Shown here: one piece after another, positions 32,082-40,818 of the stretch
How positions within the stretch are numbered: position 1 is the first letter of the stretch
Layout: the number at the start of each line of letters is the position of its first letter
NCBI GenBank assembly: GCA_001603905.1
Contig: LVAE01000010.1
Coordinates: 1 to 41,197, forward strand
Origin: Fibrobacterales bacterium Fibro_02
GTDB taxonomy: Bacteria; Fibrobacterota; Fibrobacteria; Fibrobacterales; Fibrobacteraceae
Length of the DNA stretch: 41,197 nt
Direction: 5' to 3'
Translations under genes and position numbers: made by a program
The notes under the pieces: model-generated
The model's input: the letters and a program-made list of their open reading frames with translations, nothing else
What the model was told of the DNA's origin: nothing
Database searches by the model: none

Positions 32082-32500
32082 TGGACTCAAAAGATGTGTA
32101 CTCGTCGTCGGTTGATGCCCAGAAGGAATATGCAAAGCATGATTCTGAATTAATGGAAAAAATCATGCAGGGCAAGAAAAGGAACATTGCCCTTTCCGAG
32201 GAATGGACATCGGTAAACATCAACGAGATTATCAGTCAATTCGCACCCGATGCCCATGCAGAAGTTCATGGCAACAAAGTCGAGTGGTATAACGAAAAGA
32301 CGAAAATTTCTGTAGTAGCCGATATCGGTGGAGGTTATCTGCGACTACAGGATAAAAGCGTTCCATATAATTTGTATCTTGACATACATGGTAAAGATGC
32401 GCGAAATTATATTGACGCGAATGGCAAACAGCATGGTCGGCCTAAATCCGAACGTGAAGCATTAACTCATTTCAAAATTAAATACAGGAGCGAAATGTAA
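32081..32500 (+). CDS. Small protein, 139 residues, resembling a toxin C-terminal domain
   Basis: A strong AAGGAGG site lies inside the end of the DUF4417 gene. The N-terminal half is helical and charged (DSELMEKIMQGKKRNIALSE). The C-terminal half has beta segments and the polar motif YLDIHGKDARNYIDANGK followed by HGRPKSEREALTHFKIKY. Short domains ending in an xHFxIK-type motif are common at the ends of polymorphic toxins, so a nuclease-like role is conceivable. I do not recognise a named family. It overlaps the following gene by TAATG, a typical layout for a toxin with its immunity gene. Confidence 0.5.
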   Translation: MDSKDVYSSSVDAQKEYAKHDSELMEKIMQGKKRNIALSEEWTSVNINEIISQFAPDAHAEVHGNKVEWYNEKTKISVVADIGGGYLRLQDKSVPYNLYLDIHGKDARNYIDANGKQHGRPKSEREALTHFKIKYRSEM

Positions 32501-32859
32501 TGGAACGCTACGACGAAATCTTTATCCCAATTCACGACTTGAATGATGACTGGACCGTATATGTAAATACTGATCCGGAACATCGCCAGTTGCACCATTT
32601 TGTGCAGTTCAAAATGTTCGAAAGGGAAAACGAGACCTTATGGGACATCTATAGCGCTTTCAACGAGAAATTGGAAACACTTATTGACCGTTACGAAAAC
32701 GAAGAGCTTCCTGCAGGCAAGGTCGACGCGGCTATCGCCATCGCCGAAAGTTTCCGGAACAGGAAAACCGGTGAACTGGAGAAGGCCGCGTTTGAAAAAC
32801 TGATGCAGGCGTTACGCAAGGCAAAGGAAATGGGCAAACCAGTCTATTTCTGGTTCTAA
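32500..32859 (+). CDS. Small protein, 119 residues, possible immunity partner
   Basis: An acidic, mostly helical protein: MERYDEIFIPIHDLNDDWTV, then HHFVQFKMFERENETLWDIY and long helices ending KAKEMGKPVYFWF. No signal peptide or membrane segment. Acidic, small and translationally coupled to the 139-residue protein, it fits an immunity or antitoxin role, which is an inference from context only. It is the last gene of the cassette; structured RNA copy 2 starts 38 nt later. Confidence 0.5.
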   Translation: MERYDEIFIPIHDLNDDWTVYVNTDPEHRQLHHFVQFKMFERENETLWDIYSAFNEKLETLIDRYENEELPAGKVDAAIAIAESFRNRKTGELEKAAFEKLMQALRKAKEMGKPVYFWF

Positions 32860-32897
32860 TCGCCTTATTCTTTGTTTTTTTTACTATCATTTTCCGT

Positions 32898-33109
32898 GAC
32901 ATAGCCCCGTACTGAATGGTGCGGAGCGACCGGAATTTTTGAGATTCGTCTCTTATTCTCGCAACTGAAACTACCACTTTCAAACCAATCGAGAGTAAGA
33001 CGAACACTCACGTCCCATCTGGGGCGTGGGTCGTTTGTGCTTATTGATTGGTAGGGTGTGGTAGCCCTCAGTTGCGGTAAGCACGCAAGAACGACTCCAC
33101 GCCTTTTTT
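32898..33109 (+). ncRNA. Structured RNA family, copy 2 (about 212 nt)
   Basis: It begins GACATAG, 5 nt after a TATCATTTT promoter-like element, and ends CCACGCC with six T. A first hairpin pairs CCGTAC (32907-32912) with GTGCGG (32919-32924). Hairpin II GAGA-TTCG-TCTC is at 32941-32952. In the long hairpin, stem A is CGCAACTG (32960-32967) with CAGTTGCG (33069-33076); stem B CTACCAC (32971-32977) with GTGGTAG (33058-33064); stem C ACCAATC (32984-32990) with GATTGGT (33046-33052). The apical stem is CACGTCCC / GGGGCGTG (33009-33028). Stems A and C are changed on both sides relative to copy 1. The 3' arm CGACTCCACGCC can also pair with GGCGTGGGTCG. The type III mod gene follows. Confidence 0.8.
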
Positions 33110-33192
33110 GTTTTTCCAACGATTTTGGCCAGAGTTCCCTTTGTGCACTTGAACAAGAGCGGATTCAAACAACTCTTGATAAGGAACAAAAT

Positions 33193-35280
33193 ATGGTGGA
33201 ACTAGAAACTAATGCCCTCAAGTCTAAGGTAGAAGAACTCCTCTCTTCTGTTCCTGAATTCGTTGACAGTGAAAAACACCTCAAAGTCAATGTGATAAAG
33301 GATTATGCCGAACGCGGCGATGTGAAGCTTATTGAGCTGCTCCTCAAAAACAAACAGACTAAAAAGACTTTCTTCACACCCATCTTGGATAGTTTTGTCT
33401 TTAATACCGCTCAATTTAAGGAATTTTTGGAATACAACTCAGGATGTAATTCTTACTCAAAGTATCTCGGTCAAATTGGTTTGTACTCTGGGGATATATC
33501 CCTTATTGATCGGGACGAAGTGGTGCTCAATTTTCCGTTTAAAGATTGTGTGTTAGAAGGCGGACAGCGCAAAGAAGATGGAGACGATACTTATTACGAG
33601 TTCGATGAAAAAAATGATAAATACATTGAGAGACAGGGCAAACGTCGTGAAGTTTTTTTCAACGAAGTTCTTGCACGTGACGAAATTGATAATCTTTTTT
33701 CACCCAAAGCATTTTGTAATGCAAAGCGTTTTGAACTAGGCAAAAATAAAAAAGCAAAAGAATCAGAATTTAATTCGTTTAACCGTGATGCAGAAGTAAA
33801 CAAGAATCGCGGTCTTGCCGAGGATACGATTACAGATAATTTGATTGTTAAGGGCAACAACTTGCTTGCCCTACAATCACTCAAAGAAGAGTTTGCAGGG
33901 AAAGTGAAGTTGATTTACATAGATCCTCCTTATAATACGGGTAGCGATTCATTCTCATACAATGACAATTTTAATCGATCGTCATGGCTAACATTTATGA
34001 AAAATCGATTAGAAGCAGCAAGAGATTTGTTAAATGAAAATGGATGTATTTTTGTACAATGCAGTTTTCATCAATTTGCTTACTTGCGCGTGTTAATGGA
34101 TGAAATTTTCAAAAAGCATTTATGTGACTTTAATATACAAGTACGCCATCCAGACAGGGCATTAACGGGAGACAAGGAATTTAATGACGTCATTGAATAT
34201 ATACTTATTTATTCAAATAACGTCCAAATGAAAATGCCGTATAAGGAAGAATTAAAAACTACCGACGATTATACGCTTAAAATAAAGATTTTTGATAAAG
34301 CAAAACCTAAAATAATTACATGCGGAAACAAAAAGGTTGAAGTTTATAAGCCATCAGATTATGAGGTGCAAACTGTTCCTCCAAGTAAAGAAGGACTCAA
34401 AAAAACGAGTATTCGTGGAAGTATCAGAGAAAAAAATAGCAGTGGAAGATTTTTTGTTAAATATCTAGAACCGCTAAAGCAATATTCCCCGGAAACATTG
34501 TTTAAAGTTCCTGATATGGGCGATGACGTACTGGGCTATAGGTATTTTTATTCGGCTCCTGAAGGAAATAAAAATGGCGGTTACTTTCAAGGGATGCCAA
34601 CAAGTTCCGATGTAACAAAGAAACAGTATGCAAATTTCTACAATTTTGAAAAAGAATACAATAATGTTTCAAATCAAGGTGATGTTCTTTTTAGAAATGG
34701 GAAAAAACCAGAACAATTACTGTCTTTTTTACTAGATACATTTACGTCCAATTCGGAAATAGTTCTTGACTATCATTTAGGTTCTGGTACTACAGCTGCA
34801 GTTGCTCATAAAATGGGTCGCCAATACATTGGTGTAGAACAGCTAGATTACGGCGAAAATGACAGTGTCGTTAGATTGAAAAATGTTATTAATGGCGATC
34901 AGTCAGGTATTTCAGAGTCGGTAAACTGGCAAGGTGGAGGATCCTTTGTCTATCTTGAACTCGCCAAGAAAAACGAAATGGCGATGGAACAAATTTCCGC
35001 TTGCAAATCTTATGAAGAGTTGGTAAAGCTTTTCAAGTCGCTCTGCACCAAATATTTCTTACACTACAATGTCCGCGTAAAAGAATTCTGTAAAGAAATC
35101 GAAAGCGTCCATTTCCAAAAGCAACCGCTCAAGAAGCAGAAAGAGATGTTTGCGCGGATGTTAGATTTAAACCAACTCTATGTGAATGTCGATGATCGAA
35201 AGGACAAGAATAGTGGACTTTCCGCAAACGACATTGTCGTTACAGAGGATTTTTACCAACTTAAAAAAGGCGGTAAATAA
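33193..35280 (+). CDS. mod: Type III restriction-modification DNA methyltransferase (Mod)
   Basis: An N6-adenine methyltransferase that also recognises the target for the restriction complex. The 695 residues have the beta-class order: catalytic motif DPPYNTG (about 244-250), a variable target-recognition region in the middle, and the AdoMet-binding LDYHLGSGTTAAVAHKMGRQ with YIGVEQ near 523-545. The ATG at 33193 has an AAGGAA ribosome site. An upstream in-frame extension runs through structured RNA copy 2 and is not used. It overlaps res by TAATG. The region is AT-rich compared with the core genes, suggesting acquisition by transfer. Confidence 0.95.
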   Translation: MVELETNALKSKVEELLSSVPEFVDSEKHLKVNVIKDYAERGDVKLIELLLKNKQTKKTFFTPILDSFVFNTAQFKEFLEYNSGCNSYSKYLGQIGLYSGDISLIDRDEVVLNFPFKDCVLEGGQRKEDGDDTYYEFDEKNDKYIERQGKRREVFFNEVLARDEIDNLFSPKAFCNAKRFELGKNKKAKESEFNSFNRDAEVNKNRGLAEDTITDNLIVKGNNLLALQSLKEEFAGKVKLIYIDPPYNTGSDSFSYNDNFNRSSWLTFMKNRLEAARDLLNENGCIFVQCSFHQFAYLRVLMDEIFKKHLCDFNIQVRHPDRALTGDKEFNDVIEYILIYSNNVQMKMPYKEELKTTDDYTLKIKIFDKAKPKIITCGNKKVEVYKPSDYEVQTVPPSKEGLKKTSIRGSIREKNSSGRFFVKYLEPLKQYSPETLFKVPDMGDDVLGYRYFYSAPEGNKNGGYFQGMPTSSDVTKKQYANFYNFEKEYNNVSNQGDVLFRNGKKPEQLLSFLLDTFTSNSEIVLDYHLGSGTTAAVAHKMGRQYIGVEQLDYGENDSVVRLKNVINGDQSGISESVNWQGGGSFVYLELAKKNEMAMEQISACKSYEELVKLFKSLCTKYFLHYNVRVKEFCKEIESVHFQKQPLKKQKEMFARMLDLNQLYVNVDDRKDKNSGLSANDIVVTEDFYQLKKGGK

Positions 35281-38087
35281 TGCTATTTGAAGACATTGAA
35301 AGTAAAAAAGAAATTCTTGACGAGAACCAATACAGTATACCTTCGTATATAACAGAAAATCTTCGTTATCCACTCTATGAATGGCAACGAAAGGCTCTTG
35401 AGAATTTCTTGGTAAACGAAATTACTCGCGAAAAGAAAAAGAGCAAGGGTGAAAAACAGAATCCGAATCACTTGATGTTCAATATGGCAACAGGGAGTGG
35501 CAAGACACTTGTTATGGCCGCTTTAATCCTGTATTATTACAAACAGGGATTTCGTAATTTCATCTTTTTCGTGAACCAAAACGCAATTCTCGGAAAAACC
35601 CAGGCAAATTTCATCAACGGTAGCCACAACAAATACTTGTTTAAAGAAAACATTGTAATTGAAGGCAAAAGAATCTGCATTCGCGAAGTCGACGTATTCT
35701 CAAATTCAAACGATGACATTCAGATTAAATTTACCACCATTCAAAAATTACACAACGATATTTACAAAGAAAGCGAAAATGCTTTACTTCTTTCGGACCT
35801 TCAAAAAAGAGACTTAATCCTTATTGGGGATGAAGCTCATCATCTTAACGCCAGTACCGCAAAGAAAAAGAAAGAACAAACAGAAATTCAGACGCCATCC
35901 TTTATAGGAGAATTAAAAGACACTGCTAAAGATGATGATATCGAAAAAACATGGGAAACAACCATTTGCAACTATATATTGGGAAAGAAAGGCAAAGATG
36001 GGGTTTCTTACGCTGCCGAGCAGAATAGGAACGCACTTCTAGAGTTTACCGCGACGATACCAAGAAATGATCTAATTCAAGAAAAATATGAAGACAAGAT
36101 AATTACAAGGTTTGAGCTGAAAGACTTTGTAGAAGCTAAATGCACAAAGCATATTCGGCTAGTTCGCTCAAATCTTGAACAAAAGGAACGCGTTCTTCAA
36201 GCCCTTCTTTTGAATTGGTACAGATATCGAATCGGCATAGATTATGGCATTCCGAATTTCAAGCCTGTCATACTTTTCCGTAGCAAGGAAATTGAGAACT
36301 CAAAGGCGGATTATCAGTGGTTTCTCGACCTGTGCAAAAATGTAAAGGCGTCTGATTTTGAGTTCGTAAAAAAACTTTCAAAAATAAAAAATGTTAGCGA
36401 AAATCAAGCCGATAAGACTTATTCATTTGATGGCCGAATTTTTGAGAGAATACGTCTCTATATGGAAGAGCGAAGAATCTCTTTTGAAAACGTGGTTGCT
36501 TATATTCGTGAGAGTTTCCAAGAGCGAAATATAGTTATAACGAACTCAAAATCAAATAAAACGCAAAAAGAAAAAACAGATGGTGAAATAGATTATTTGT
36601 TGAACAGCCTTGAAGATCGTTCAAACCATATTCGTGCAATCTTTACTGTTCAACGTTTGACCGAAGGGTGGGATGTCCTAAATCTATACGACATAGTTCG
36701 TTTATACACTGGTCGCGACACTGATTACAAAAATAAAAAAGTCGGTTCGCATACGACAAGTGAAGTCCAGTTGATAGGTCGCGGCGTTCGTTATTACCCA
36801 TTCGTATACAAGGACAAGGAAAAAGGTCGTCGAAAATTTGACGACGACCTACAAAATGAATTGAGAATTTTGGAGGAATTTTACTTTCATTCTGAAGACG
36901 AGGAAAAATACATTTCCGACCTTTCTAATGAGTTGAAAAATCGCGGTCTTATGCAAGATAAGCGAACGCAAAAAATTTTCAATGTCAAAGAAAAATATCA
37001 GAGTTTCTTGAATGGAATGTATTTCTTTGTCAACGAAAAAAAAGAAAATCCCAATAGGCGCTTAAAGACTTTACCAAAGGATTTCAAAAATCTCCCTGCA
37101 TTTGAATGGAGTATAAAGGGATTATATTCTGAGGTGCAAGCAGTAAATCTATCTCAAAAAGAAGATACATTGTACATTAGTGACTCTGCGCCAACAAAAA
37201 CAAAGGCTATCTCTTTTGCAGAAATTCCGCAACATATCAAGTACAAAGTCATTCACCGATTGAATGCAAATTCATCATCTTATTTCAACTATGAGAATGT
37301 TTGCAAAAGATTCAATGTTGATAGTATGGATGATTTTTTGAATTTTGTAAAGGATGCGAAAATCTGTATTTCGGCACCGATGAAATTTGAAGACATCCCA
37401 AATGCAGAGCTTCTGAAGATGTGTGAAGGATTTATGTTGTATTTGCAGCGTGAATTAGAATCTTATGATAAACCCTATATCGGCTCTGATTTTAAGTTGG
37501 TAAAATTTTCCGACATATTCTCTTTTGATGACGAGAAAGGAAAAATTGGTTTCAAAAAAGAGAAGATGATTCTTATAGATGATGAGAATGATGATGCTAA
37601 AGAAAACAAACGGCTTGAAAAGGAACTGAAAAATGAAGACTGGTATATGCTTGATTCCTTCTGGGGCTCAGAAGAGGAGCGAAAGCTAATTGAATATATC
37701 AAGTCACGCAAATCTAATATAGAAGACAAATACAAGTCTTTTCAACTTTTGCGAAACGAAGAAGTCTATAAGATTTTTGACTTTGAAACAGGGCAAGGCT
37801 TTCAACCTGATTTTCTGTTGTTGTTACAAGGAAGGAATGGCAATAACAATGCGTATTATCAAGTGTTTGTTGAACCCAAGGGCAAACATCTCGCAGGCGA
37901 AGATAATGATGGCTGGAAAGAGAAGTTTCTGCGAGAAATTTCAAAACGCTATGGATTGAGTAATATCGTTTTTGAAAAGTCTAAGGAATATATCCTCATC
38001 GGCCTTCCGTTCTTTAACGACACGGATAAAGAAATGAAGGAACGATTTGATGCGGAATTTAAGCAAACCTTAAAAATTTCTTGTTGA
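35280..38087 (+). CDS. res: Type III restriction enzyme helicase-endonuclease subunit (Res)
   Basis: 935 residues, full length. An SF2 helicase core comes first: ATGSGKT at 70-76, LILIGDEAHHLNAS as motif II, FTATIPRNDL as motif III, TVQRLTEGWDVLNLYDIVRL and EVQLIGRGVRYYPF as motifs V-VI. A C-terminal PD-(D/E)xK nuclease follows: GFQPDFLLLLQ with VFVEPKGKHL (E-x-K near 865). It forms a complex with Mod and cuts DNA between two inversely oriented unmethylated sites after ATP-dependent movement. All key residues are present, so the system looks active. A strong terminator follows the stop. Confidence 0.95.
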   Translation: MLFEDIESKKEILDENQYSIPSYITENLRYPLYEWQRKALENFLVNEITREKKKSKGEKQNPNHLMFNMATGSGKTLVMAALILYYYKQGFRNFIFFVNQNAILGKTQANFINGSHNKYLFKENIVIEGKRICIREVDVFSNSNDDIQIKFTTIQKLHNDIYKESENALLLSDLQKRDLILIGDEAHHLNASTAKKKKEQTEIQTPSFIGELKDTAKDDDIEKTWETTICNYILGKKGKDGVSYAAEQNRNALLEFTATIPRNDLIQEKYEDKIITRFELKDFVEAKCTKHIRLVRSNLEQKERVLQALLLNWYRYRIGIDYGIPNFKPVILFRSKEIENSKADYQWFLDLCKNVKASDFEFVKKLSKIKNVSENQADKTYSFDGRIFERIRLYMEERRISFENVVAYIRESFQERNIVITNSKSNKTQKEKTDGEIDYLLNSLEDRSNHIRAIFTVQRLTEGWDVLNLYDIVRLYTGRDTDYKNKKVGSHTTSEVQLIGRGVRYYPFVYKDKEKGRRKFDDDLQNELRILEEFYFHSEDEEKYISDLSNELKNRGLMQDKRTQKIFNVKEKYQSFLNGMYFFVNEKKENPNRRLKTLPKDFKNLPAFEWSIKGLYSEVQAVNLSQKEDTLYISDSAPTKTKAISFAEIPQHIKYKVIHRLNANSSSYFNYENVCKRFNVDSMDDFLNFVKDAKICISAPMKFEDIPNAELLKMCEGFMLYLQRELESYDKPYIGSDFKLVKFSDIFSFDDEKGKIGFKKEKMILIDDENDDAKENKRLEKELKNEDWYMLDSFWGSEEERKLIEYIKSRKSNIEDKYKSFQLLRNEEVYKIFDFETGQGFQPDFLLLLQGRNGNNNAYYQVFVEPKGKHLAGEDNDGWKEKFLREISKRYGLSNIVFEKSKEYILIGLPFFNDTDKEMKERFDAEFKQTLKISC

Positions 38088-38110
38088 TTATCAATTTGTT
38101 CTTTTTTGCT

Positions 38111-38135
38111 GGGGCTGCTAAACAGCCCCGTTTTT
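38111..38135 (+). terminator. Rho-independent terminator of the mod-res operon
   Basis: GGGGCTG / CAGCCCC with loop CTAAA, then GTTTTT, lies 24 nt past the res stop. Confidence 0.93.
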
Positions 38136-38172
38136 CACATCTTCAGCACAACTAGTTGCTGCTTCTTTCAAT

Positions 38173-38190
38173 AAGCCTAGGGCGTTGCGG
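38173..38190. repeat. Direct repeat AAGCCtAGGGCGTTGCGG, left copy
   Basis: The same 18 bases with one difference recur at 41097-41114 in the same orientation. Both copies lie in short frames reading NKPRALR. The two copies enclose the 2.9-kb block with the deaminase toxin, HTH protein, second DUF4417 gene and third RNA copy. Confidence 0.6.
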
Positions 38191-38250
38191 GCGTGGCGAC
38201 TGAACGCCCGCTAGAAGGGGTAGCGGAAGACACGGCAAATGCGATTAGAG

Positions 38251-38282
38251 ATTGCCGCGGCCCCTTACAGGGGCCTCGCAAT
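38251..38282. repeat. Dispersed palindromic element
   Basis: ATTGCCGCGGCCCC / GGGGCCTCGCAAT with a 5-nt loop forms a long hairpin with one bulge and one mismatch. No T-run follows. It is of the ATTGC...GCAAT intergenic type. The remaining 38136-38332 holds no supported gene. Confidence 0.55.
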
Positions 38283-38332
38283 GACAATATTGTGCCGTGA
38301 CTGAAGCGAGGGGAAGGCTTTCCCCTTAAAAA

Positions 38333-38872
38333 TTACCCCTTCAGCACAATCGACAGTTTAGTCCCATCGAACGGCTCGCCCCAGCCGTCTCTTTCGCTGA
38401 ACTTGGAGAAGGCAATCAGTTGCGGGTCAGGCGGTTGAATATTATTCTTTTCAAGAATAGCAAGGATTTCGTCGATATATTCCAGGCTAATCTTTCCGTA
38501 TTCAGGAATGCTTGAATAGGCGTATTCTTCTTCAATGTTACGGATTGTAAGCAGAATCTGGTTTAATGAATCGTCTACGCCTTTATAGATCTCGACAAGT
38601 TTCAGATACTTGTCCTTGTCGATGTATTCAAAATCCGCTGACTCGTAATCATTGAATTCAAATAGGTATTTGGGAATATATTCCATAACTTCCCATGACC
38701 AAACATCAAGAGCCTCACAGTTACAGGCTTTCCAGAAGGCTTCAAAAACGATTTTCCAATCCTTATTGGGATATTTTTCTACTGCAACTTTTTCCGCACA
38801 CATTATAGCGTATGCGATACGCCCGAGAAGAGATACCTGTTTTAATTTTTCCGACTTCATCGTAAACCTCAT
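38333..38872 (-). CDS. Probable immunity protein for the deaminase toxin
   Basis: 179 residues, soluble, helical and acidic, with VSLLGRIAYAIMCAEKVAVE, WKACNCEALDVWSWEVMEYI and a C-terminal FSERDGWGEPFDGTKLSIVL. The ATG at 38872 overlaps the toxin stop (ATGA). A second ATG at 38860 has GAGG 7 nt upstream and may be the real start. No named family is recognised with certainty. The immunity role rests on translational coupling to a toxin-type deaminase and on size and acidity. Confidence 0.6.
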   Translation of the reverse strand: MRFTMKSEKLKQVSLLGRIAYAIMCAEKVAVEKYPNKDWKIVFEAFWKACNCEALDVWSWEVMEYIPKYLFEFNDYESADFEYIDKDKYLKLVEIYKGVDDSLNQILLTIRNIEEEYAYSSIPEYGKISLEYIDEILAILEKNNIQPPDPQLIAFSKFSERDGWGEPFDGTKLSIVLKG

Positions 38873-39366
38873 AATTCTGTCCAACCAGTATGATTCTTCT
38901 TGATTCTATCCCTAAATGCGTAGGTGCAATTTTTGCACGCCGGTTTTGGAGAACCAAAACTTTTGGGCGTTGTATGCATAGTAAATATATAAAGATTTTC
39001 CATTTTAGCTCCTGAATTTAATGCCTTGTTTATTGCCTGAACTTCGGCACAATTGCCAAGATCATAACCATTAAGTGATTTCGACGGAAGAACACCGTCT
39101 TTCCCGAAAATCTGCGGATTTTTCACGTCCTTTTCCTGAAAGATTCCTCCATTTTTCCCATAAAAATATCGTCCCGTTTCATTGTCATAAACGATACTCG
39201 CTGTATTGAACATATCTTTCTTACGTTCGGAGATTTTCCCCAAACGCTCTTTTTCTCGCGCAGCCCACGTTTTTGCATTTGCCTGCATTTTCTCTGCACT
39301 GCGGTGGTAGGGACTGTTGACAGAACCTCTCGTACCACTGAATAATCCACTTGCATCTGAACCCAT
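38869..39366 (-). CDS. YwqJ-like nucleic-acid or nucleoside deaminase, toxin type
   Basis: 165 residues. The C-terminal part has the deaminase zinc site: NCAEVQAINKAL (C106-A-E108, with Cys in place of the usual His) and KPACKNC (C144 and C147). This spacing matches the YwqJ/BURPS668_1122-type deaminases found as polymorphic toxin warheads. The N-terminal 100 residues are polar (SGTRGSVNSPYHRSAEKMQA) with a short YDNETGRYFYGKNGG segment. No signal peptide is seen; delivery could need another system, or it could be a detached warhead. A GAGGA site precedes the ATG. An overlapping upstream frame (39502 to about 39367) might be the lost N-terminus after a frameshift. Confidence 0.72.
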   Translation of the reverse strand: MGSDASGLFSGTRGSVNSPYHRSAEKMQANAKTWAAREKERLGKISERKKDMFNTASIVYDNETGRYFYGKNGGIFQEKDVKNPQIFGKDGVLPSKSLNGYDLGNCAEVQAINKALNSGAKMENLYIFTMHTTPKSFGSPKPACKNCTYAFRDRIKKNHTGWTEL

Positions 39367-39375
39367 CTGAATTCC

Positions 39376-39391
39376 TCGTATCTAAATACGA
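39376..39391. repeat. Short perfect palindrome before the toxin gene
   Basis: TCGTAT / ATACGA with a 4-base centre lies just upstream of the toxin ribosome site. It may be an operator for the neighbouring HTH protein; otherwise nothing clear is seen in 39367-39523. Confidence 0.35.
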
Positions 39392-39523
39392 TGGAAAATT
39401 AAGAATGGTTCTGAAATACGGCATTTCTTGACGAGAAAATGAAAAATGGTGATTTTGAGTTAATTTGGACATGCCGTTGAAGTCAATTTTTGAATATTCC
39501 ATTTAAAAGCCGACTACAGTTTC

Positions 39524-40009
39524 TCAATGAGAAATTTTTTTCTTGCTTTTATTAGATTTGTCTCTTGTTGCGCCCGCAAGAAGTCCGAAACCTTCTGCTT
39601 TTAACAATGCGTCTACTTCCTTTTTTGTCATTTTACCATGGTTTTCTAGTAAGAATTTAAATAGAACATGTTCCTTTGTGTCATTTAGAGAAAAACCTCC
39701 TTTTTGTAAGATTAGTATTGAACGTTCATAATCAATATTCAGTCCAATTTCTAAAGCAACTAGCGTGCGCAAATCTGGCTTATATTTTCCAGTTTTCATT
39801 TTTGAAAAAGTTGATATTGATACACCTGTGGTAAAGCTTAGATTTTTAATATCTTTTTCAAATCCTCTGAGTTTAATGTATTTCTGAATACATCCTACAG
39901 CGGTATCAGATGTGGATATCGGGCAGTTTTGCCTGTCAGACAACATCAAGGAATAGCGTTCATTGAACGACATCTCTTTTTTGGGTTCTGTTGTCCAAGG
40001 CTCAAGCAT
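39524..40009 (-). CDS. XRE-like helix-turn-helix protein
   Basis: 161 residues. A helix-turn-helix region lies at about 55-95: LSFTTGVSISTFSKMKTGKY followed by KPDLRTLVALEIGL, as in Xre/Cro repressors. A helical C-terminal part follows, including FKFLLENHGKMTKKEVDALL, and a lysine-rich tail. The stop codon of the upstream DUF4417 gene lies just before it. The start could be the ATG at 40009, the adjacent GTG at 40015, or the ATG at 39973. It probably regulates the cassette, or acts as an antitoxin-like partner of the DUF4417 protein; that role is inferred. Confidence 0.65.
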   Translation of the reverse strand: MLEPWTTEPKKEMSFNERYSLMLSDRQNCPISTSDTAVGCIQKYIKLRGFEKDIKNLSFTTGVSISTFSKMKTGKYKPDLRTLVALEIGLNIDYERSILILQKGGFSLNDTKEHVLFKFLLENHGKMTKKEVDALLKAEGFGLLAGATRDKSNKSKKKISH

Positions 40010-40015
40010 TAACAC

Positions 40016-40738
40016 TTATTTTGCAAACAAAGGCAAATCGCTGATATCATTTTTAATGGTTATTCGGGATGATATTTTGTTGCCGCGAGTATTCACTTTA
40101 TATTCGGCAACTTCAATATTCTTCATTTGGCAATATGCTTTCATTTCTTCGGGCATTTTTCCGAAGAACAAAATCGTTTTCGGGCGCAGTTTATCTATCA
40201 TTTTTACAAGACCATCGTAAAAAATCTTTCTTGATTGTTCATCGTCTTGACATCCGTATGGGCTGACAAACAGGCTTTGGGGATTGCGAATTCCATCAAA
40301 TAAAAACCGATAACTAAATTCGTCTTTATCGAATCGAACCAGAGGAACAACTGTCAATCCATTCTGTTGGCAAAAATAAGTCAAGGCCCTGGAATAGAAT
40401 GTTTGCGAAGGCTTTAAGGCTCTTGGCAAGTCAAAATAGATACTTAAATCAGTCGCAACGATTCCGGCATATTTCTTCAGACGTTTAAGATATCGCTTTG
40501 GGTTTCGTGCGAAAGCTAAAAACTTATAGTCGTTTTCAAAAAAATGTACGAAGAGCCTTTCGGGATGCTTCGGCTTAAATTCTTTTGACATTGCAACAGA
40601 AAACGGCACCATCAATTCAGGTACTACGTTAGTATTCCCAACTAATGGAATCTCAAACTCGCCACAAAAGTTTGCGCCTTCGACAAGGTATGCTTGGAAA
40701 ACATCAAGCCGTTTATCTCTTTTTAATTTTATTGGCAT
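40016..40738 (-). CDS. DUF4417 family protein, copy 2
   Basis: 240 residues, soluble. Motifs in order: YAGIVATDLSIYFDLPRALK, LTYFCQQNGLTVVPLVRFDK, LFVSPYGCQDDEQSRKIFYD and RPKTILFFGKMPEEMKAYCQ. They align in order and spacing with the DUF4417 protein at 31407-32081, but the two are divergent and not a recent duplication. A GGAGG site lies 8 nt before the ATG. It is followed directly by the HTH gene. The leader contains a CGTAGG / CCTACG hairpin (40778-40797) and, further up, structured RNA copy 3. Function unknown. Confidence 0.78.
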   Translation of the reverse strand: MPIKLKRDKRLDVFQAYLVEGANFCGEFEIPLVGNTNVVPELMVPFSVAMSKEFKPKHPERLFVHFFENDYKFLAFARNPKRYLKRLKKYAGIVATDLSIYFDLPRALKPSQTFYSRALTYFCQQNGLTVVPLVRFDKDEFSYRFLFDGIRNPQSLFVSPYGCQDDEQSRKIFYDGLVKMIDKLRPKTILFFGKMPEEMKAYCQMKNIEVAEYKVNTRGNKISSRITIKNDISDLPLFAK

Positions 40739-40818
40739 AGAGGACCTCCAACAATGACGATAATATGAATAAAATCCCGTAGGTCGTCTTTCCTACGAGA
40801 AGTTCCAGCCTTTTTGTG

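Noticed and set aside
31093..33109. Structured RNAs as integron attC sites flanking cassettes
   Set aside because: They are much longer than typical attC sites, lack the RYYYAAC/GTTRRRY pair at their ends, carry promoter and terminator features, and no integrase is seen.
33058..33192. Longer N-terminus for Mod starting inside RNA copy 2
   Set aside because: That frame translates the structured RNA. The ATG at 33193 has a good ribosome site and begins at the usual helical N-terminus.
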